This document shows positions 53,745 to 63,206 of a stretch of DNA of 64,000 nucleotides, piece by piece. The stretch covers positions 460,460 to 524,459 of the forward strand of contig NZ_QNHG01000003.1 of NCBI RefSeq assembly GCF_003290025.1, given 5' to 3'. A program made the position numbers and the translations under genes. The notes under the pieces are model-generated. The model saw nothing but the letters and a program-made list of their open reading frames with translations, was not told the DNA's origin and did not search any database. Positions within the stretch are counted from its first letter, which is position 1; each line of letters opens with the position of its first letter. Origin of the DNA: Pseudogemmobacter bohemicus (GTDB lineage Bacteria > Pseudomonadota > Alphaproteobacteria > Rhodobacterales > Rhodobacteraceae).

Positions 53745-55231
53745 GCCCCCTGCCTTTCGGTCAGATGTGCGCCCAGCCGAAGGGCGAGCGCGGCGATGGT
53801 CAGTGACGGGTTCACCGCTGCAGAGGTCGGCAGCACCGAGGCGTCAGAGATATAGAGATTGTCGAAATCATGCGCTTTCAGATCGGGATCGACCACCGAA
53901 CTGCCGTGATCAGCCCCCATCCGGCAGGTGCCACATTGATGGCTCGGCGTGCGTTTCTCGAAGCCTTTGATGAAAACCAGCGGCCAGCCCGCCCGTTTCA
54001 GCGCGGTTTTCAGCCGTTTGTTCAGCAGATGATGCGCCGCCATATTCGAGCGCTCCCATTGCAGCACAATGCGTCCCTCCCGCCACATCACCCGCGACTC
54101 CGGTTTCGGCAGGTCCTCCGACATGGTCATCATATGCACCGAGTGATCCGCGATGAATCGGGCGACAGGGCGCGGCAGCCCGCTTTCCGCCGCCAGGATC
54201 GGGCCGGTGACCCGGCCAAGCATCTGGATATTCCCCAAGGGCTCGCCCCCCGGGCCGCCGGTCAGATACCAGTCATTCAGCTGGATGGTTTTTTCATAGA
54301 CCGTTGTATTGCGGCGCAAAGGGTTGAAGCCGATCACCGCCGAGAGGTTGTGGTTCATAAAATTGCGCCCGACCTGGTCCGAGCTGTTGGCGAGGCCGGT
54401 CGGATGGGCGCTGTCCGCCGAGGCCAGCAACAGCGCTGCCGTAACCACCGCTCCGGCGCAAAGGCAGATCAGCGGCGCGGAGAGGGTCTGGTTCCGCCCC
54501 TGATGGCTGAGTTCGACCCCGGTGATCCGGCCCCCCCCGGCCAGCAGCCGCGTGACCCTGGCGCCGGTCAGCAGCGTGACATTGGAGTGTTTCAGCGCCG
54601 CAGCCAGTGCGCAGGTCTCGGCATCCATCTTGCCGCCACGCGTATTGGGAAAGGCATCCCAGGTGGTGGCGCCGCCCTTGAGCCAGGTCTCGATATCGAC
54701 GCCCAGAGGCAGGGCTGCGGGGTGCAGCCCCTGGGCGTGAAACGCCTGACGCAGGGCCGCGATGGTCGGTTCATCGGGCACTGGCGGGAAGGGGAGACGG
54801 GCGCTGCGCGGAGGCTCGGTCGGGTCCTGCGAAGCATCGCCCCGCACCTGGTAAAGCGCTTCGGCCAGGGAATAGTAACGTTCCAAATCCGTATAGAAAA
54901 AAGGCCAGCCAGGGGTGACCCCCTCCGAGTGCCGGAGAGGCGTGAAATCCGCCTCGCGATAGCGCATCAGCACCGCGCCGTAGAATTTAGAATTGCCGCC
55001 CGGGTGATAGTAATTGCCCGGATTGAACGTGCCTCCGGCGGCATCGACCCACATCTCATCGGGGCGGTAATGCCCGCGGCGAAAGATCGCTTCGGGGTCG
55101 CGCGCCGCAGGGCTGTCCCGCAGCGGTTCGCCGCGTTCAAGGATCAGCACCTGCCGCCCCGAAGGCGCCAGGGCAGCGGCAAGAGTAGCCCCCCCGATCC
55201 CCGCACCGATGATGATGATATCGGGCGTCAT
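53741..55231 (-). CDS. GMC family FAD-dependent oxidoreductase 2
   Basis: 496 residues with FAD-binding GAGIGGATLAAALAPSG and the C-terminal block SHQCGTCRMGADHGSSVVDP then VNPSLTIAALALRLG, where the second catalytic residue is Asn. It differs from GMC 1 and looks like the sugar- or glucoside-oxidising branch of the superfamily. Overlaps the ATPase stop (ATGA), so it is coupled to the transporter genes. Confidence 0.92.
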   Translation of the reverse strand: MTPDIIIIGAGIGGATLAAALAPSGRQVLILERGEPLRDSPAARDPEAIFRRGHYRPDEMWVDAAGGTFNPGNYYHPGGNSKFYGAVLMRYREADFTPLRHSEGVTPGWPFFYTDLERYYSLAEALYQVRGDASQDPTEPPRSARLPFPPVPDEPTIAALRQAFHAQGLHPAALPLGVDIETWLKGGATTWDAFPNTRGGKMDAETCALAAALKHSNVTLLTGARVTRLLAGGGRITGVELSHQGRNQTLSAPLICLCAGAVVTAALLLASADSAHPTGLANSSDQVGRNFMNHNLSAVIGFNPLRRNTTVYEKTIQLNDWYLTGGPGGEPLGNIQMLGRVTGPILAAESGLPRPVARFIADHSVHMMTMSEDLPKPESRVMWREGRIVLQWERSNMAAHHLLNKRLKTALKRAGWPLVFIKGFEKRTPSHQCGTCRMGADHGSSVVDPDLKAHDFDNLYISDASVLPTSAAVNPSLTIAALALRLGAHLTERQGA

Positions 55232-56340
55232 GCCTGAATCCGGTCGCCCGTTTTGGGGTCAAAGGCGACGGCCTTCTCCATATTCACCGCGAAATCAAAA
55301 GGCTGATGCGGATGCACCGCCGCGTCTGCCCGCATCCGCGCGATGACATCCTTGCCGGAAAGCACCATGGTAACGAATGTATCGGCTCCCGCCGGCTCGG
55401 TGACGGTGACCATATTGTGCAACGGCTGAACGTTATGCGAATTGCGGTCGGCGCCTTCGGGATCGGTGATCGCCTCGGGACGGATGCCGAGCAGAATCTC
55501 GCGCCCCTCCCAGGCAGAGTAATTCCCGGCGCCAAAGCCAAGCCGCAGCGGTTTGCCGCCGGCATCGGTGATCTCGGCCAGCGCGCGGCCATTCTCGACG
55601 ACCAGCTTCGCAGGGATGATGTTCATCGCCGGGCTGCCCATGAAGGTCGCAACAAACAGGTTCGCGGGGCTGTCATAGATCTCTTTCGGCGTGCCAAGCT
55701 GCTGCACATAGCCCTTGTTCATCACCGCGATCCTGGTCGACAGCGTCATGGCCTCGATCTGGTCATGGGTGACATAGACGATGGTGCGTTTCAGCTTGTG
55801 ATGCAGCTTTTTGATCTCGGTCCGCATATCGACGCGCAGTTTCGCATCGAGATTCGAGAGCGGCTCGTCAAACAGGAAGACATCCGGGTCACGGACCAGA
55901 GCACGCCCCATGGCAACACGCTGCCGCTGGCCGCCGGAAAGCTGACCGGGCTTGCGGTCCAGGAGATGGTCGATCTGGAGGAGCTTTGCCACCTCGGCCA
56001 GAGCCCGGTCACGCTCGGGCCTGGGCGTGCCGTGCATCTCCAGCCCGAAGGTGATGTTCTGGCCGACCGTCATATTGGGGTAAAGCGCATAGCTCTGGAA
56101 AACCATGGCGATATTGCGCTTTGACGGATGAACGCCGTTGACGACCCGGTCTTTGATTGCGATTTCTCCGCCCGAGATACTTTCCAGGCCGGCGATCATG
56201 TTCAGGAGCGTGGATTTGCCGCAACCCGAAGGGCCGACAAGCACCAGGAATTCGCCCTCATCGACCGCGATATCGACGCGGTGCAGCACCTCGACGGCGC
56301 CATAGGATTTGGTGACATTTCGGATGTCGAGAAAACCCAT
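55228..56340 (-). CDS. Sugar ABC transporter ATPase (UgpC/MsmK type)
   Basis: 370 residues from the ATG at 56340. Walker A GPSGCGKST, Q-loop FQSYALYPNMTVGQN, signature LSGGQRQRVAMGRAL, Walker B VFLFDEPLSNLDA, then the C-terminal regulatory TOBE domain typical of carbohydrate importers. It is separated from the permease gene by a triple hairpin array and followed by the GMC gene. Confidence 0.95.
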   Translation of the reverse strand: MGFLDIRNVTKSYGAVEVLHRVDIAVDEGEFLVLVGPSGCGKSTLLNMIAGLESISGGEIAIKDRVVNGVHPSKRNIAMVFQSYALYPNMTVGQNITFGLEMHGTPRPERDRALAEVAKLLQIDHLLDRKPGQLSGGQRQRVAMGRALVRDPDVFLFDEPLSNLDAKLRVDMRTEIKKLHHKLKRTIVYVTHDQIEAMTLSTRIAVMNKGYVQQLGTPKEIYDSPANLFVATFMGSPAMNIIPAKLVVENGRALAEITDAGGKPLRLGFGAGNYSAWEGREILLGIRPEAITDPEGADRNSHNVQPLHNMVTVTEPAGADTFVTMVLSGKDVIARMRADAAVHPHQPFDFAVNMEKAVAFDPKTGDRIQA

Positions 56341-56372
56341 ATCAGCCTCCTGTAACTGTGGTGGACCGGGTC

Positions 56373-56442
56373 GCGGAGTTTTGCAAAACTCCGCACCGGA
56401 CTTTTTGAAAAGTCCGGACAAATTCCTTTGAAGGAATTTGTC
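56373..56442 (-). repeat. Array of three intercistronic hairpins (permease-ATPase gap)
   Basis: Three adjacent perfect palindromes: 56373-56394 (GCGGAGTTTT-GC-AAAACTCCGC), 56396-56417 (10-bp arms, TG loop) and 56417-56442 (12-bp arms, TG loop, core AAATTCCTTTGAAGGAATTT). The third is shared with the array at 58264. Placed between two genes of one operon. Confidence 0.95.
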
Positions 56443-56463
56443 GCGAGGCGGCGGATGTGGCGC

Positions 56464-57342
56464 TCATCCTTTCACGCTCCCCGCCATCAGACCGCGCACG
56501 AAATAGCGGCCGGCGACGATATAGACGATCAGGGTGGGGATGGCGGCAAGGATCGCGGCGGCGAAATGGACGTTGTATTCCTTAACCCCGGTCGAGCTTT
56601 GCACAAGGTTGTTCAGCGCGACGGTCATCGGCTGGGTGGTGCCGCCGAATGAGGCTCCGAACAGGAAGTCATTCCAGATATTGGTGAATTGCCAGATCAC
56701 GCAGACCACCGTGATCGGGCCGGAAACCGGCAGCATGATGCGCCAGAAGATGCGGAAAAAGCCGGCGCCGTCGATCTGGGCCGCCCGCACCAGCTCGGTC
56801 GGGAAGGCGGCGTAATAGTTGCGGAAATAGAGCGTCGAGAAACCGAGACCGTAGACCACATGCACGAGGATCAGCCCCGGAACCGAGCCGGCAAGACCGA
56901 GGATGCCGAGCACCCGCGCCATCGGGATCAGCACGATCTGGAACGGGATGAAGCAGGAAAACAGCATAAGCCCGAAGATGATCGTATCGCCTTTGAAGCG
57001 CCATTTGGTCAGGATATAGCCGTTGATCGCGCCAATCATGGTCGAGATCACGACTGCCGGCACCACCATCAGGATCGAGGTCAGGAAGTAAGGCTTCAGC
57101 CCCGTGGCCTGAACGCCGATCTGCGCGGTGGACCAGGCCGAGCGCCAGGGATCCAGAGTCCATTCCTGGGGCAGTGCCATCATATTGCCGCCGGTGATCT
57201 CTGACAGCGGTTTGACCGAATTCACCCCCATCACATAGAGCGGCAGCAGGTAGAACAGCGCAAAAAGCAGCAGGATCAGATAGATCAGCATGCGGGTGAT
57301 GCGGCCGGTCGAGACGGCGGTATCCTGGCTTGCGACGCTCAT
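56464..57342 (-). CDS. Sugar ABC transporter permease (MalG type)
   Basis: 292 residues, six membrane helices, with the EAA motif region near FPTELVRAAQIDGAGFFRIFWRIMLPVSGP that docks the ATPase. Pairs with the MalF-type permease encoded upstream; the genes overlap (ATGA). Confidence 0.95.
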   Translation of the reverse strand: MSVASQDTAVSTGRITRMLIYLILLLFALFYLLPLYVMGVNSVKPLSEITGGNMMALPQEWTLDPWRSAWSTAQIGVQATGLKPYFLTSILMVVPAVVISTMIGAINGYILTKWRFKGDTIIFGLMLFSCFIPFQIVLIPMARVLGILGLAGSVPGLILVHVVYGLGFSTLYFRNYYAAFPTELVRAAQIDGAGFFRIFWRIMLPVSGPITVVCVIWQFTNIWNDFLFGASFGGTTQPMTVALNNLVQSSTGVKEYNVHFAAAILAAIPTLIVYIVAGRYFVRGLMAGSVKG

Positions 57343-58235
57343 TCCTTCTTCTCCTTCAGTTCGGAGTAAAGGTAGGGGATCATAATCGCGGCGATGGTCA
57401 TCAGCATGATCACGGCAGAGGACGCGCCGACGCCCATCTCTTTGCGGGTGAAGGTATAGGAATACATGAAGGTCGCAGGCATCTCGGTGGCGCGGCCGGG
57501 GCCGCCGCCGGTCAGTGCGATGACGAGGTCGTAAGACTTGATCGCCAGATGGGCGAGGATGACGAAGGCCGACAGAAACGCCGGGCGCAAAAGCGGGATC
57601 ACGATGCGGCGGTAGAGCTGCCAGTTGGAGGCGCCGTCGATCTGCGCGGCTTTCAGGATCTCATTGTCGATGCCACGCAGCCCCGCAAGGAACATCGCCA
57701 TCACGAAGCCCGAGCTCTGCCAGACAGCAGCGATCACGATTGTGTAGATCGCCATGGTGTTCGACTTGATCCAGGTGAAGGAAAAGCTCTCCCACCCCCA
57801 TTGCTGCATGACGTTTTCCAGCCCGATGCCGGGGTCGAGGAACCATTTCCAGGCGGTGCCGGTGACGATGAAGGAAAGCGCCATCGGGTAAAGGTAGATC
57901 GGACGAAGCACACCTTCGCCGCGGATCTTCTGGTCGAGAAAGATCGCCAGCATGAGGCCGATTGCGGTGCAGATCACGATGTAAAGCGTGGCAAAGATCG
58001 CGATGTTTTTCAGCGCGACATGCCAGTGCGGCAGCGAGAACAGCCGGACATAATTCGAAAAGCCGATGAAGTCCCAGCTTGGCAGCATTTTGGAACTGGT
58101 AAAGGACAACACCACCGTGAAGAGGATGAAGCCATAGACGAAGAACAACGTAACCGCGACAGACGGGGCCAGCACCAGTTTCGGCAGCCAGTCCTGTAGC
58201 CTTGTGCGGAAATCGGCCTCGGATGCAGATGCCAT
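57339..58235 (-). CDS. Sugar ABC transporter permease (MalF type)
   Basis: 298 residues, six membrane helices, EAA-type loop IDNEILKAAQIDGASNWQLYRRIVIPLLRP. Second gene of the importer; a triple hairpin array separates it from the binding-protein gene. Confidence 0.95.
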   Translation of the reverse strand: MASASEADFRTRLQDWLPKLVLAPSVAVTLFFVYGFILFTVVLSFTSSKMLPSWDFIGFSNYVRLFSLPHWHVALKNIAIFATLYIVICTAIGLMLAIFLDQKIRGEGVLRPIYLYPMALSFIVTGTAWKWFLDPGIGLENVMQQWGWESFSFTWIKSNTMAIYTIVIAAVWQSSGFVMAMFLAGLRGIDNEILKAAQIDGASNWQLYRRIVIPLLRPAFLSAFVILAHLAIKSYDLVIALTGGGPGRATEMPATFMYSYTFTRKEMGVGASSAVIMLMTIAAIMIPYLYSELKEKKE

Positions 58236-58263
58236 TTCCCCTCCCTTTCCCCTTTGCGGGGCG

Positions 58264-58324
58264 GTCGCGCCAGGGCGCGACTAAAATTTTTGAAAATTTT
58301 AGGAAAATTCCTTTGAAGGAATTT
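58264..58324 (-). repeat. Array of three intercistronic hairpins (binding protein-permease gap)
   Basis: 58264-58281 (GTCGCGC/GCGCGAC), 58281-58302 (CTAAAATTTT-TG-AAAATTTTAG) and 58305-58324 (AAATTCCTT-TG-AAGGAATTT). The last shares its core with the array at 56373. Such hairpins after a binding-protein gene can hold back 3' exonucleases and raise its mRNA above that of the permeases. Confidence 0.95.
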
Positions 58325-58359
58325 GTGGCGCGGGCGTCAGCCGCCCGCGCCGGGTCTGT

Positions 58360-59613
58360 TTATTGCGCTGCCGCCACAGCGTCTTTCAGCGCTGCCGCTG
58401 CCGAGGCGCCGTCGGTATATTCGCCGTTGAAAGCGGCGGTGATCACGTCATAGGTGGCGTTTTTCACCGCAGCCGGGGCGCCGTAACCATGGGCCATCGA
58501 GCCGAAAAGCGTGCCATTGGTGTTGGCCTCGGCCAGGTCCTTGATGCCCTTCTTGCCGCAATCGTCGAAATCGGTATCCGGCACATCGGTGCGGGCCGGG
58601 ACCGAGCCCTTGACCACATTGAAGGCAGACTGGAACGAGGGGCTCTCGATCGCCGAAGCCATCGCGAGCTGCGCCTTTACCTTCTCCTCGCCCTTCACAT
58701 TGAACATCGCGAACTGGTCGGCGTTGAAGGTCACGGCCCCTTGCGTGCCGGGGAAGCGGATGCAGATGAAGCCTTCGCCAGGCTTCTGCCCGGCCTTCAG
58801 GAATTCACCCTTGGCCCAGTCGCCCATGACCTGCATGCCCGCCTCGCCATTGATCACCATGGCCGAGGCCAGGTTCCAGTCGCGGCCCGAGAAATTGTCA
58901 TCGACATAGCTGCGCAGCTTCAGCAGCTGGTCAAAGGCCGCCGCCATCTTCTCGCCGCCCAGTGCCTCGGGGTCGAGGTCGATAAAGGCCGCCTTGTAGA
59001 AATCGGTGCCCTGCGCCAGCACGAGGCTGTCAAACACGGTCGCATCCTGCCAGGGCTGGCCGCCATGGGCCAGAGGCGTGATGCCGTTTTCCTTCATCTT
59101 GTCGAGAACGGCGATCAGCTCGTCCCAGGTGGTCGGTGCGGCCAGACCGGTCTTGTCCAGCGCGGCTTTCGAGATCCAGACCCAGTTGGTCGAATGGACA
59201 TTGACCGGGGCCGCGATCCAGTGGCCGTCATATTTGGAAAATGCCTGCAGCGCTGCAGGGATCACATTGTCCCAGCCCTCGGGGCCAGCCACTGCGTCGA
59301 GATTGCCGAGCACGCCCTGTTCGGCCCAGTCGGTGATGTCAAAGCCCAGCATCTGCACAGCGGTCGGCGGGTCGCCTGCGGTCACGCGGGCGGAAAGCGC
59401 GGTCATCGCGGCCTCACCGCCGCCACCGGCCACCGGCATATCGACCCAGCCGATGCCTTGCTTCGCCAGATCCTCTTTCAGCACGTTCAGCGCCGCAGCC
59501 TCACCGCCCGCAGTCCACCAGTGCAGCACCTCGACATCTTCGGCCGCCGCCACCGATGCCAGGCCGAAGGTCAGCGCCAGCGCCGAGACCATTCCCTTTG
59601 TCATCTTCCTCAT
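58360..59613 (-). CDS. Sugar ABC transporter substrate-binding protein (glucose-type)
   Basis: 417 residues. Signal peptide to about residue 24 (ASVAAAEDV). The mature start [23 protein letters not shown] and [17 protein letters not shown] are typical of the GtsA-like glucose/mannose-binding group. It binds the sugar in the periplasm and sets the specificity of the importer; glucose itself is not proven. First gene of the operon, with a LacI-type operator about 40 bases before its start. Confidence 0.95.
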   Translation of the reverse strand: MRKMTKGMVSALALTFGLASVAAAEDVEVLHWWTAGGEAAALNVLKEDLAKQGIGWVDMPVAGGGGEAAMTALSARVTAGDPPTAVQMLGFDITDWAEQGVLGNLDAVAGPEGWDNVIPAALQAFSKYDGHWIAAPVNVHSTNWVWISKAALDKTGLAAPTTWDELIAVLDKMKENGITPLAHGGQPWQDATVFDSLVLAQGTDFYKAAFIDLDPEALGGEKMAAAFDQLLKLRSYVDDNFSGRDWNLASAMVINGEAGMQVMGDWAKGEFLKAGQKPGEGFICIRFPGTQGAVTFNADQFAMFNVKGEEKVKAQLAMASAIESPSFQSAFNVVKGSVPARTDVPDTDFDDCGKKGIKDLAEANTNGTLFGSMAHGYGAPAAVKNATYDVITAAFNGEYTDGASAAAALKDAVAAAQ

Positions 59614-59653
59614 CTCATCCTCCCAGATGTTATGTCCCGTGCGGGAACGAATT

Positions 59654-59669
59654 ATTGAAACGTTACAAT
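59654..59669. promoter_or_regulatory. Putative LacI-family operator
   Basis: ATTGAAACGTTACAAT is palindromic around a central CG with only one mismatched pair, like LacI-family operators (TGAAACGTTTCA type). It lies 41 bases upstream of the binding-protein start and in front of the divergent LacI gene. Confidence 0.75.
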
Positions 59670-59861
59670 ATGGCCTTCCGTCAACCCGATTCTTTCATCC
59701 ACCCTGTTCCTGCTGCATTGCAGAAAAACAGGATAATTGTCGCTATACTGCGGAAAAATCCCGCTCTTTCCCCGCAGCAGTTCTCTGGTTGTATCGTTGC
59801 ATTTTTTTGTCATACTCCGGAGCCACGTCCCAGCAAGACCGCCGATCAGGCCCAAGCCGGA

Positions 59862-60920
59862 GTGAAGACCCTGACCGACCGACTTTCCACCTCTGCCGAT
59901 CAGCTGCCGCGCCGCGCGGGGGGCAGGGCGAAGTCCCGCCCGACGCTGCGCACCATCGCGGCCGAGACCGGGCTGGCGGTGACGACCGTGTCCAGGGCGC
60001 TGGCGCTGGATCCACAGATCAAGGCCTCGACGCGCGCGCTGGTCCGCGCCGCCGCCGACCGGCTGGGCTATGTGCCCGACCGCGCGGCGCAAAGGCTCAG
60101 GACCGGGCGTACCCGTGTCGTGCAACTGGTGCTGAACCTTGACCATGAATTCCTCGGCTTCACCCATGAGCTGATCGGCGGGCTGACCGAGGCGCTGACC
60201 GGCACCGGCTATTCGGTGACGATTTTCCCCGATATTCTGGGCTCTGACCGGCTGTCCTCGGTGCGGCGCATTGTCGAGGCGCGGCTGGGGGATGGCGTCA
60301 TCTTCAACCGTACCGAGCCCTTTGATCCGCGCGTGCGCTATCTGCTGGAACAGGAATTCCCCTTTGTCAGCCATGGCCGCACCGAGTTTTCCACCCCGCA
60401 CCCTTCGGTCGATTACGACAATGAGGCCTTTGCCCGTATCGCGGTCGAGCGGCTGATCGCAAAGGGCCGCAAACGCCTGCTGATCGTGCTGCCGCCCGCG
60501 AATTTCTCTTTCGCGCAGCATCTTCGCTGGGGTGCGGTGGCGGCGGCAAAGGCTGCGGGCGTCACTTGCGAGATCCCGGATGCGATCAATCTCGACAGTT
60601 CCGAGGCCGAGACCATGGCCTGGCTGCGACAGCGGCTGTCGCAACCCGATCGCCCCGACGGTATTATCGGCGTGGGGGAGGTTTCTGCCATGGCCGCTCT
60701 GGCCGCGATCAGCGATTCGGGCCTGACCCCGGGGCGTGAGATCGACGTGGTGGCCAAACGCGCCTCGGCGATCTTCGATCTGATGCGGCCCCGGATCGAC
60801 ACCATGGTCGAAGACCTGCGCCTTGCGGGCCGCACGATGGGCGAGATGCTCCTTCGCGCCATGGAGGGCGAGGATGCCTCGCGCCTTCAGGTCCTGCACC
60901 AGCCGCTGGTCGAGTTCTGA
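59862..60920 (+). CDS. LacI family transcriptional regulator (divergent)
   Basis: 352 residues if the GTG at 59862 is the start (VKTLTDRLS), with CCGGA upstream; the open frame reaches further upstream, so the start is uncertain. HTH is PTLRTIAAETGLAVTTVSRALALDPQ with hinge LGYVPDRAAQRLRTGRT, followed by the sugar-binding sensor domain. It is divergent from the glucose-type ABC operon and likely represses it through the operator at 59654. Convergent with the aldehyde dehydrogenase gene. Confidence 0.92.
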   Translation: MKTLTDRLSTSADQLPRRAGGRAKSRPTLRTIAAETGLAVTTVSRALALDPQIKASTRALVRAAADRLGYVPDRAAQRLRTGRTRVVQLVLNLDHEFLGFTHELIGGLTEALTGTGYSVTIFPDILGSDRLSSVRRIVEARLGDGVIFNRTEPFDPRVRYLLEQEFPFVSHGRTEFSTPHPSVDYDNEAFARIAVERLIAKGRKRLLIVLPPANFSFAQHLRWGAVAAAKAAGVTCEIPDAINLDSSEAETMAWLRQRLSQPDRPDGIIGVGEVSAMAALAAISDSGLTPGREIDVVAKRASAIFDLMRPRIDTMVEDLRLAGRTMGEMLLRAMEGEDASRLQVLHQPLVEF

Positions 60921-60925
60921 CGCCA

Positions 60926-62440
60926 TCAGCGCACCCAGTTGCTCCGGCTGCGGCCGATGCGCATCACGACGGATTTCGGCTCCAGATATTCCTCCAGCCC
61001 GTAGCGACCGTTTTCGCGCCCGAGACCCGATTGTTTCATGCCGCCAAAGGTGACTTCGGGAAAGCCATCCATCCAGGTATTGGTCCAGATCGTGCCGGCC
61101 TCGACGCGGCGGGCGAATGCGAGACAGGTATGGACATTCTCGCTCCAGACCCCGGCGGAAAGGCCGTAGCTGCCGTCATTGGCCAGAGCGATGGCCTCGT
61201 CCAGCGTGCGGAAGGTCAGGACCGAGAGCACCGGGCCGAACACCTCTTCGCGGGCAATTGCCATGTCGGGGGTGACGCCGGTGACGATGGTGGGGCCGTA
61301 GAAATCCCCTGAAAGGCCGGGGATAGAGATGGCTTCGCCCCCCAGGGCAATCTGCGCGCCGGCTTTGACGGCGTCTTTCACAAAGCCGTCGATCCTGCCC
61401 AGATGGGCGGGCGAGACGATGGCGCCGACCTGGGTTGCCTCATCCAGCGGGTCGCCAAAGGCGACGCGGCGCGAGAGTGCGGTGACTTTGGCGGTGAAGG
61501 CTTCGGCGATGTCCTCATGCACGATGATGCGGCTGCCGGAATTGCAGCATTCACCGGCGTTGAAATAAACGCCAAAGGTCACCGCATCGGCGGCCTGGTC
61601 GAGATCGGCATCGGGAAAGATCACCTGCGGGTTCTTGCCGCCCAGCTCCAGCGCCACCTTTTTCAGCGTGGCCGAGGCTGCGGCCTGGATCGACCGCCCC
61701 ACAAGGGTCGAGCCGGTGAAGCTGACCATGTTCACCTCCGGATGCGAGGCCATCAGGCTGCCGACCGGCTGACCATGGCCCAGCACGATATTGACCACTC
61801 CCGGCGGCAGCCCGGCCTCCACCAGGATCTCGCCAAGGATCACCGTGGTCGAAGGGGTGATCTCGGACGGTTTGACCACGCAGGTACAGCCAGCGGCCAG
61901 AGCAAATGGCAGCTTTTGTCCAAGGATCCAGAAGGGGAAATTCCACGGCGTGATGATCGAAACCACACCGATCGGCTCTTTCAGCACCATGGCCAGCATA
62001 TCGGGGCCAAGGCTGTTATGGCTGTCGCCATGCAGCGTGCGTGCCAGCGCCGCCGCGTAGCGCCACAGATCAGCGGCGCCGGCGATTTCACCCCGCGCCT
62101 GGGCGATGGGCTTACCGGTTTCCAGGCATTCCAGCAGCGTCATTTCCTCGACCCGGGTTCCAACCAGATCGGCCACCCGGGTCAGGACGGCGGCGCGCTC
62201 TTTGCCGGAAAGCCGCGACCAGCGGCCATCGTCAAAGGCGGTGCGGGCGGCCTGGATCGCCGCCTCGGTCTCGGCGGTGCCGGCTTTGGCGTGGCGGCTG
62301 ACAAGCAGCCCATGTGCGGGAGAATGGCGCTCGAAATGGTCAGCACTGTCCCGCCATTCGCCATTGATCAGATGGCGGCCCTGGAAGGGCAGGGCAGAGA
62401 GATCGGCCTTGACGGCGGGGATCAGGGTCAGGTCTTGCAT
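60926..62440 (-). CDS. NAD(P)-dependent aldehyde dehydrogenase, betaine/acyl-aldehyde type
   Basis: 504 residues: cofactor motifs TPWNFPFWILGQKLP and FTGSTLVGRS, Glu base in ELGGKNPQVIFPDADLD and nucleophile Cys in FNAGECCNSGSRI. C-terminal TFGGMKQSGLGRENGRYGLEEYLEPK is typical of the superfamily. It follows the enoyl-CoA hydratase gene with one base between stop and ATG. Likely the end of a CoA-linked pathway releasing an aldehyde. Confidence 0.93.
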   Translation of the reverse strand: MQDLTLIPAVKADLSALPFQGRHLINGEWRDSADHFERHSPAHGLLVSRHAKAGTAETEAAIQAARTAFDDGRWSRLSGKERAAVLTRVADLVGTRVEEMTLLECLETGKPIAQARGEIAGAADLWRYAAALARTLHGDSHNSLGPDMLAMVLKEPIGVVSIITPWNFPFWILGQKLPFALAAGCTCVVKPSEITPSTTVILGEILVEAGLPPGVVNIVLGHGQPVGSLMASHPEVNMVSFTGSTLVGRSIQAAASATLKKVALELGGKNPQVIFPDADLDQAADAVTFGVYFNAGECCNSGSRIIVHEDIAEAFTAKVTALSRRVAFGDPLDEATQVGAIVSPAHLGRIDGFVKDAVKAGAQIALGGEAISIPGLSGDFYGPTIVTGVTPDMAIAREEVFGPVLSVLTFRTLDEAIALANDGSYGLSAGVWSENVHTCLAFARRVEAGTIWTNTWMDGFPEVTFGGMKQSGLGRENGRYGLEEYLEPKSVVMRIGRSRSNWVR

Positions 62441-62441
62441 G

Positions 62442-63206
62442 TCATTTCCCGCTGAACAGGGCTTTGCGTTTTTCGCGGAAGGAGGCGACGCCTTCGTCGC
62501 GATCCTCGCTGGCGGCGATGGCTGCGGCGCCGAGCGCTTCGATCAGCGCCGCCTGGTCTTCGCCGCGCCCGGCAAGGATCATCTGCTTGGTGATCTCGGT
62601 CGCGCGGGGGGATAACGTCACGGCGCGTTCGGCGATGGTGAGGGCCGCCGCGCGCGGATCTTCGGCGATTTCCGCAATAAACCCGAGGCTATGGGCGCGT
62701 TCCGCCGGAATCCGCCGCCCGAACAGGGCCATTTCGCGCAGAACGGGCTCTGGCAAAAGCCTGGCCAGCCGCTGCGTTCCCGACCAGCCCGGCACGATGC
62801 CGATGCCGGATTCCGGCAGCGCGATCATGGCACCCGGCGCCATCACGCGGATATCGCAGGCTGCGGCGAGTTCCAGCCCACCGCCAAAGGCATGGCCCTG
62901 CATCACCGCGATGCTCGGCTGTGCCAGCCTCGCCAGCCGGTCAAAGAGGCGATGGCCCCCCCGCACCCAATGGCGGGCGAAATCGCGGGGGCTCAGCGCG
63001 CCCCAGCCGGTGATATCGGCGCCTGAGCAAAAGCATTTCGCTTCCGTCGCGGTGACCAGCACCAGACGGGCATCGCTGTCCTCAACCGCATCGAGATGGG
63101 CGGCGAATTGCGTCAGCATATCGGCGGTGAAGCAGTTCAGCTTTGCCGGGTTGTCCAGCCGGATTTCCGCCACCGCCCCGTCGAATGTCAGGTGAACCGC
63201 GCTCAT
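62442..63206 (-). CDS. Enoyl-CoA hydratase/isomerase (crotonase) family protein
   Basis: 254 residues from the ATG at 63206, overlapping the CoA-transferase stop (ATGA). Crotonase motifs are CFCSGADITGW, AFGGGLELAAACDIRVMAP (first Glu) and MIALPESGIGIVPGWSGTQRLARLL (second Glu), so both catalytic Glu positions are filled. It hydrates or cleaves an enoyl-CoA. With a CoA-transferase and an aldehyde dehydrogenase, a hydratase/lyase role giving an aldehyde is possible. Confidence 0.93.
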   Translation of the reverse strand: MSAVHLTFDGAVAEIRLDNPAKLNCFTADMLTQFAAHLDAVEDSDARLVLVTATEAKCFCSGADITGWGALSPRDFARHWVRGGHRLFDRLARLAQPSIAVMQGHAFGGGLELAAACDIRVMAPGAMIALPESGIGIVPGWSGTQRLARLLPEPVLREMALFGRRIPAERAHSLGFIAEIAEDPRAAALTIAERAVTLSPRATEITKQMILAGRGEDQAALIEALGAAAIAASEDRDEGVASFREKRKALFSGK

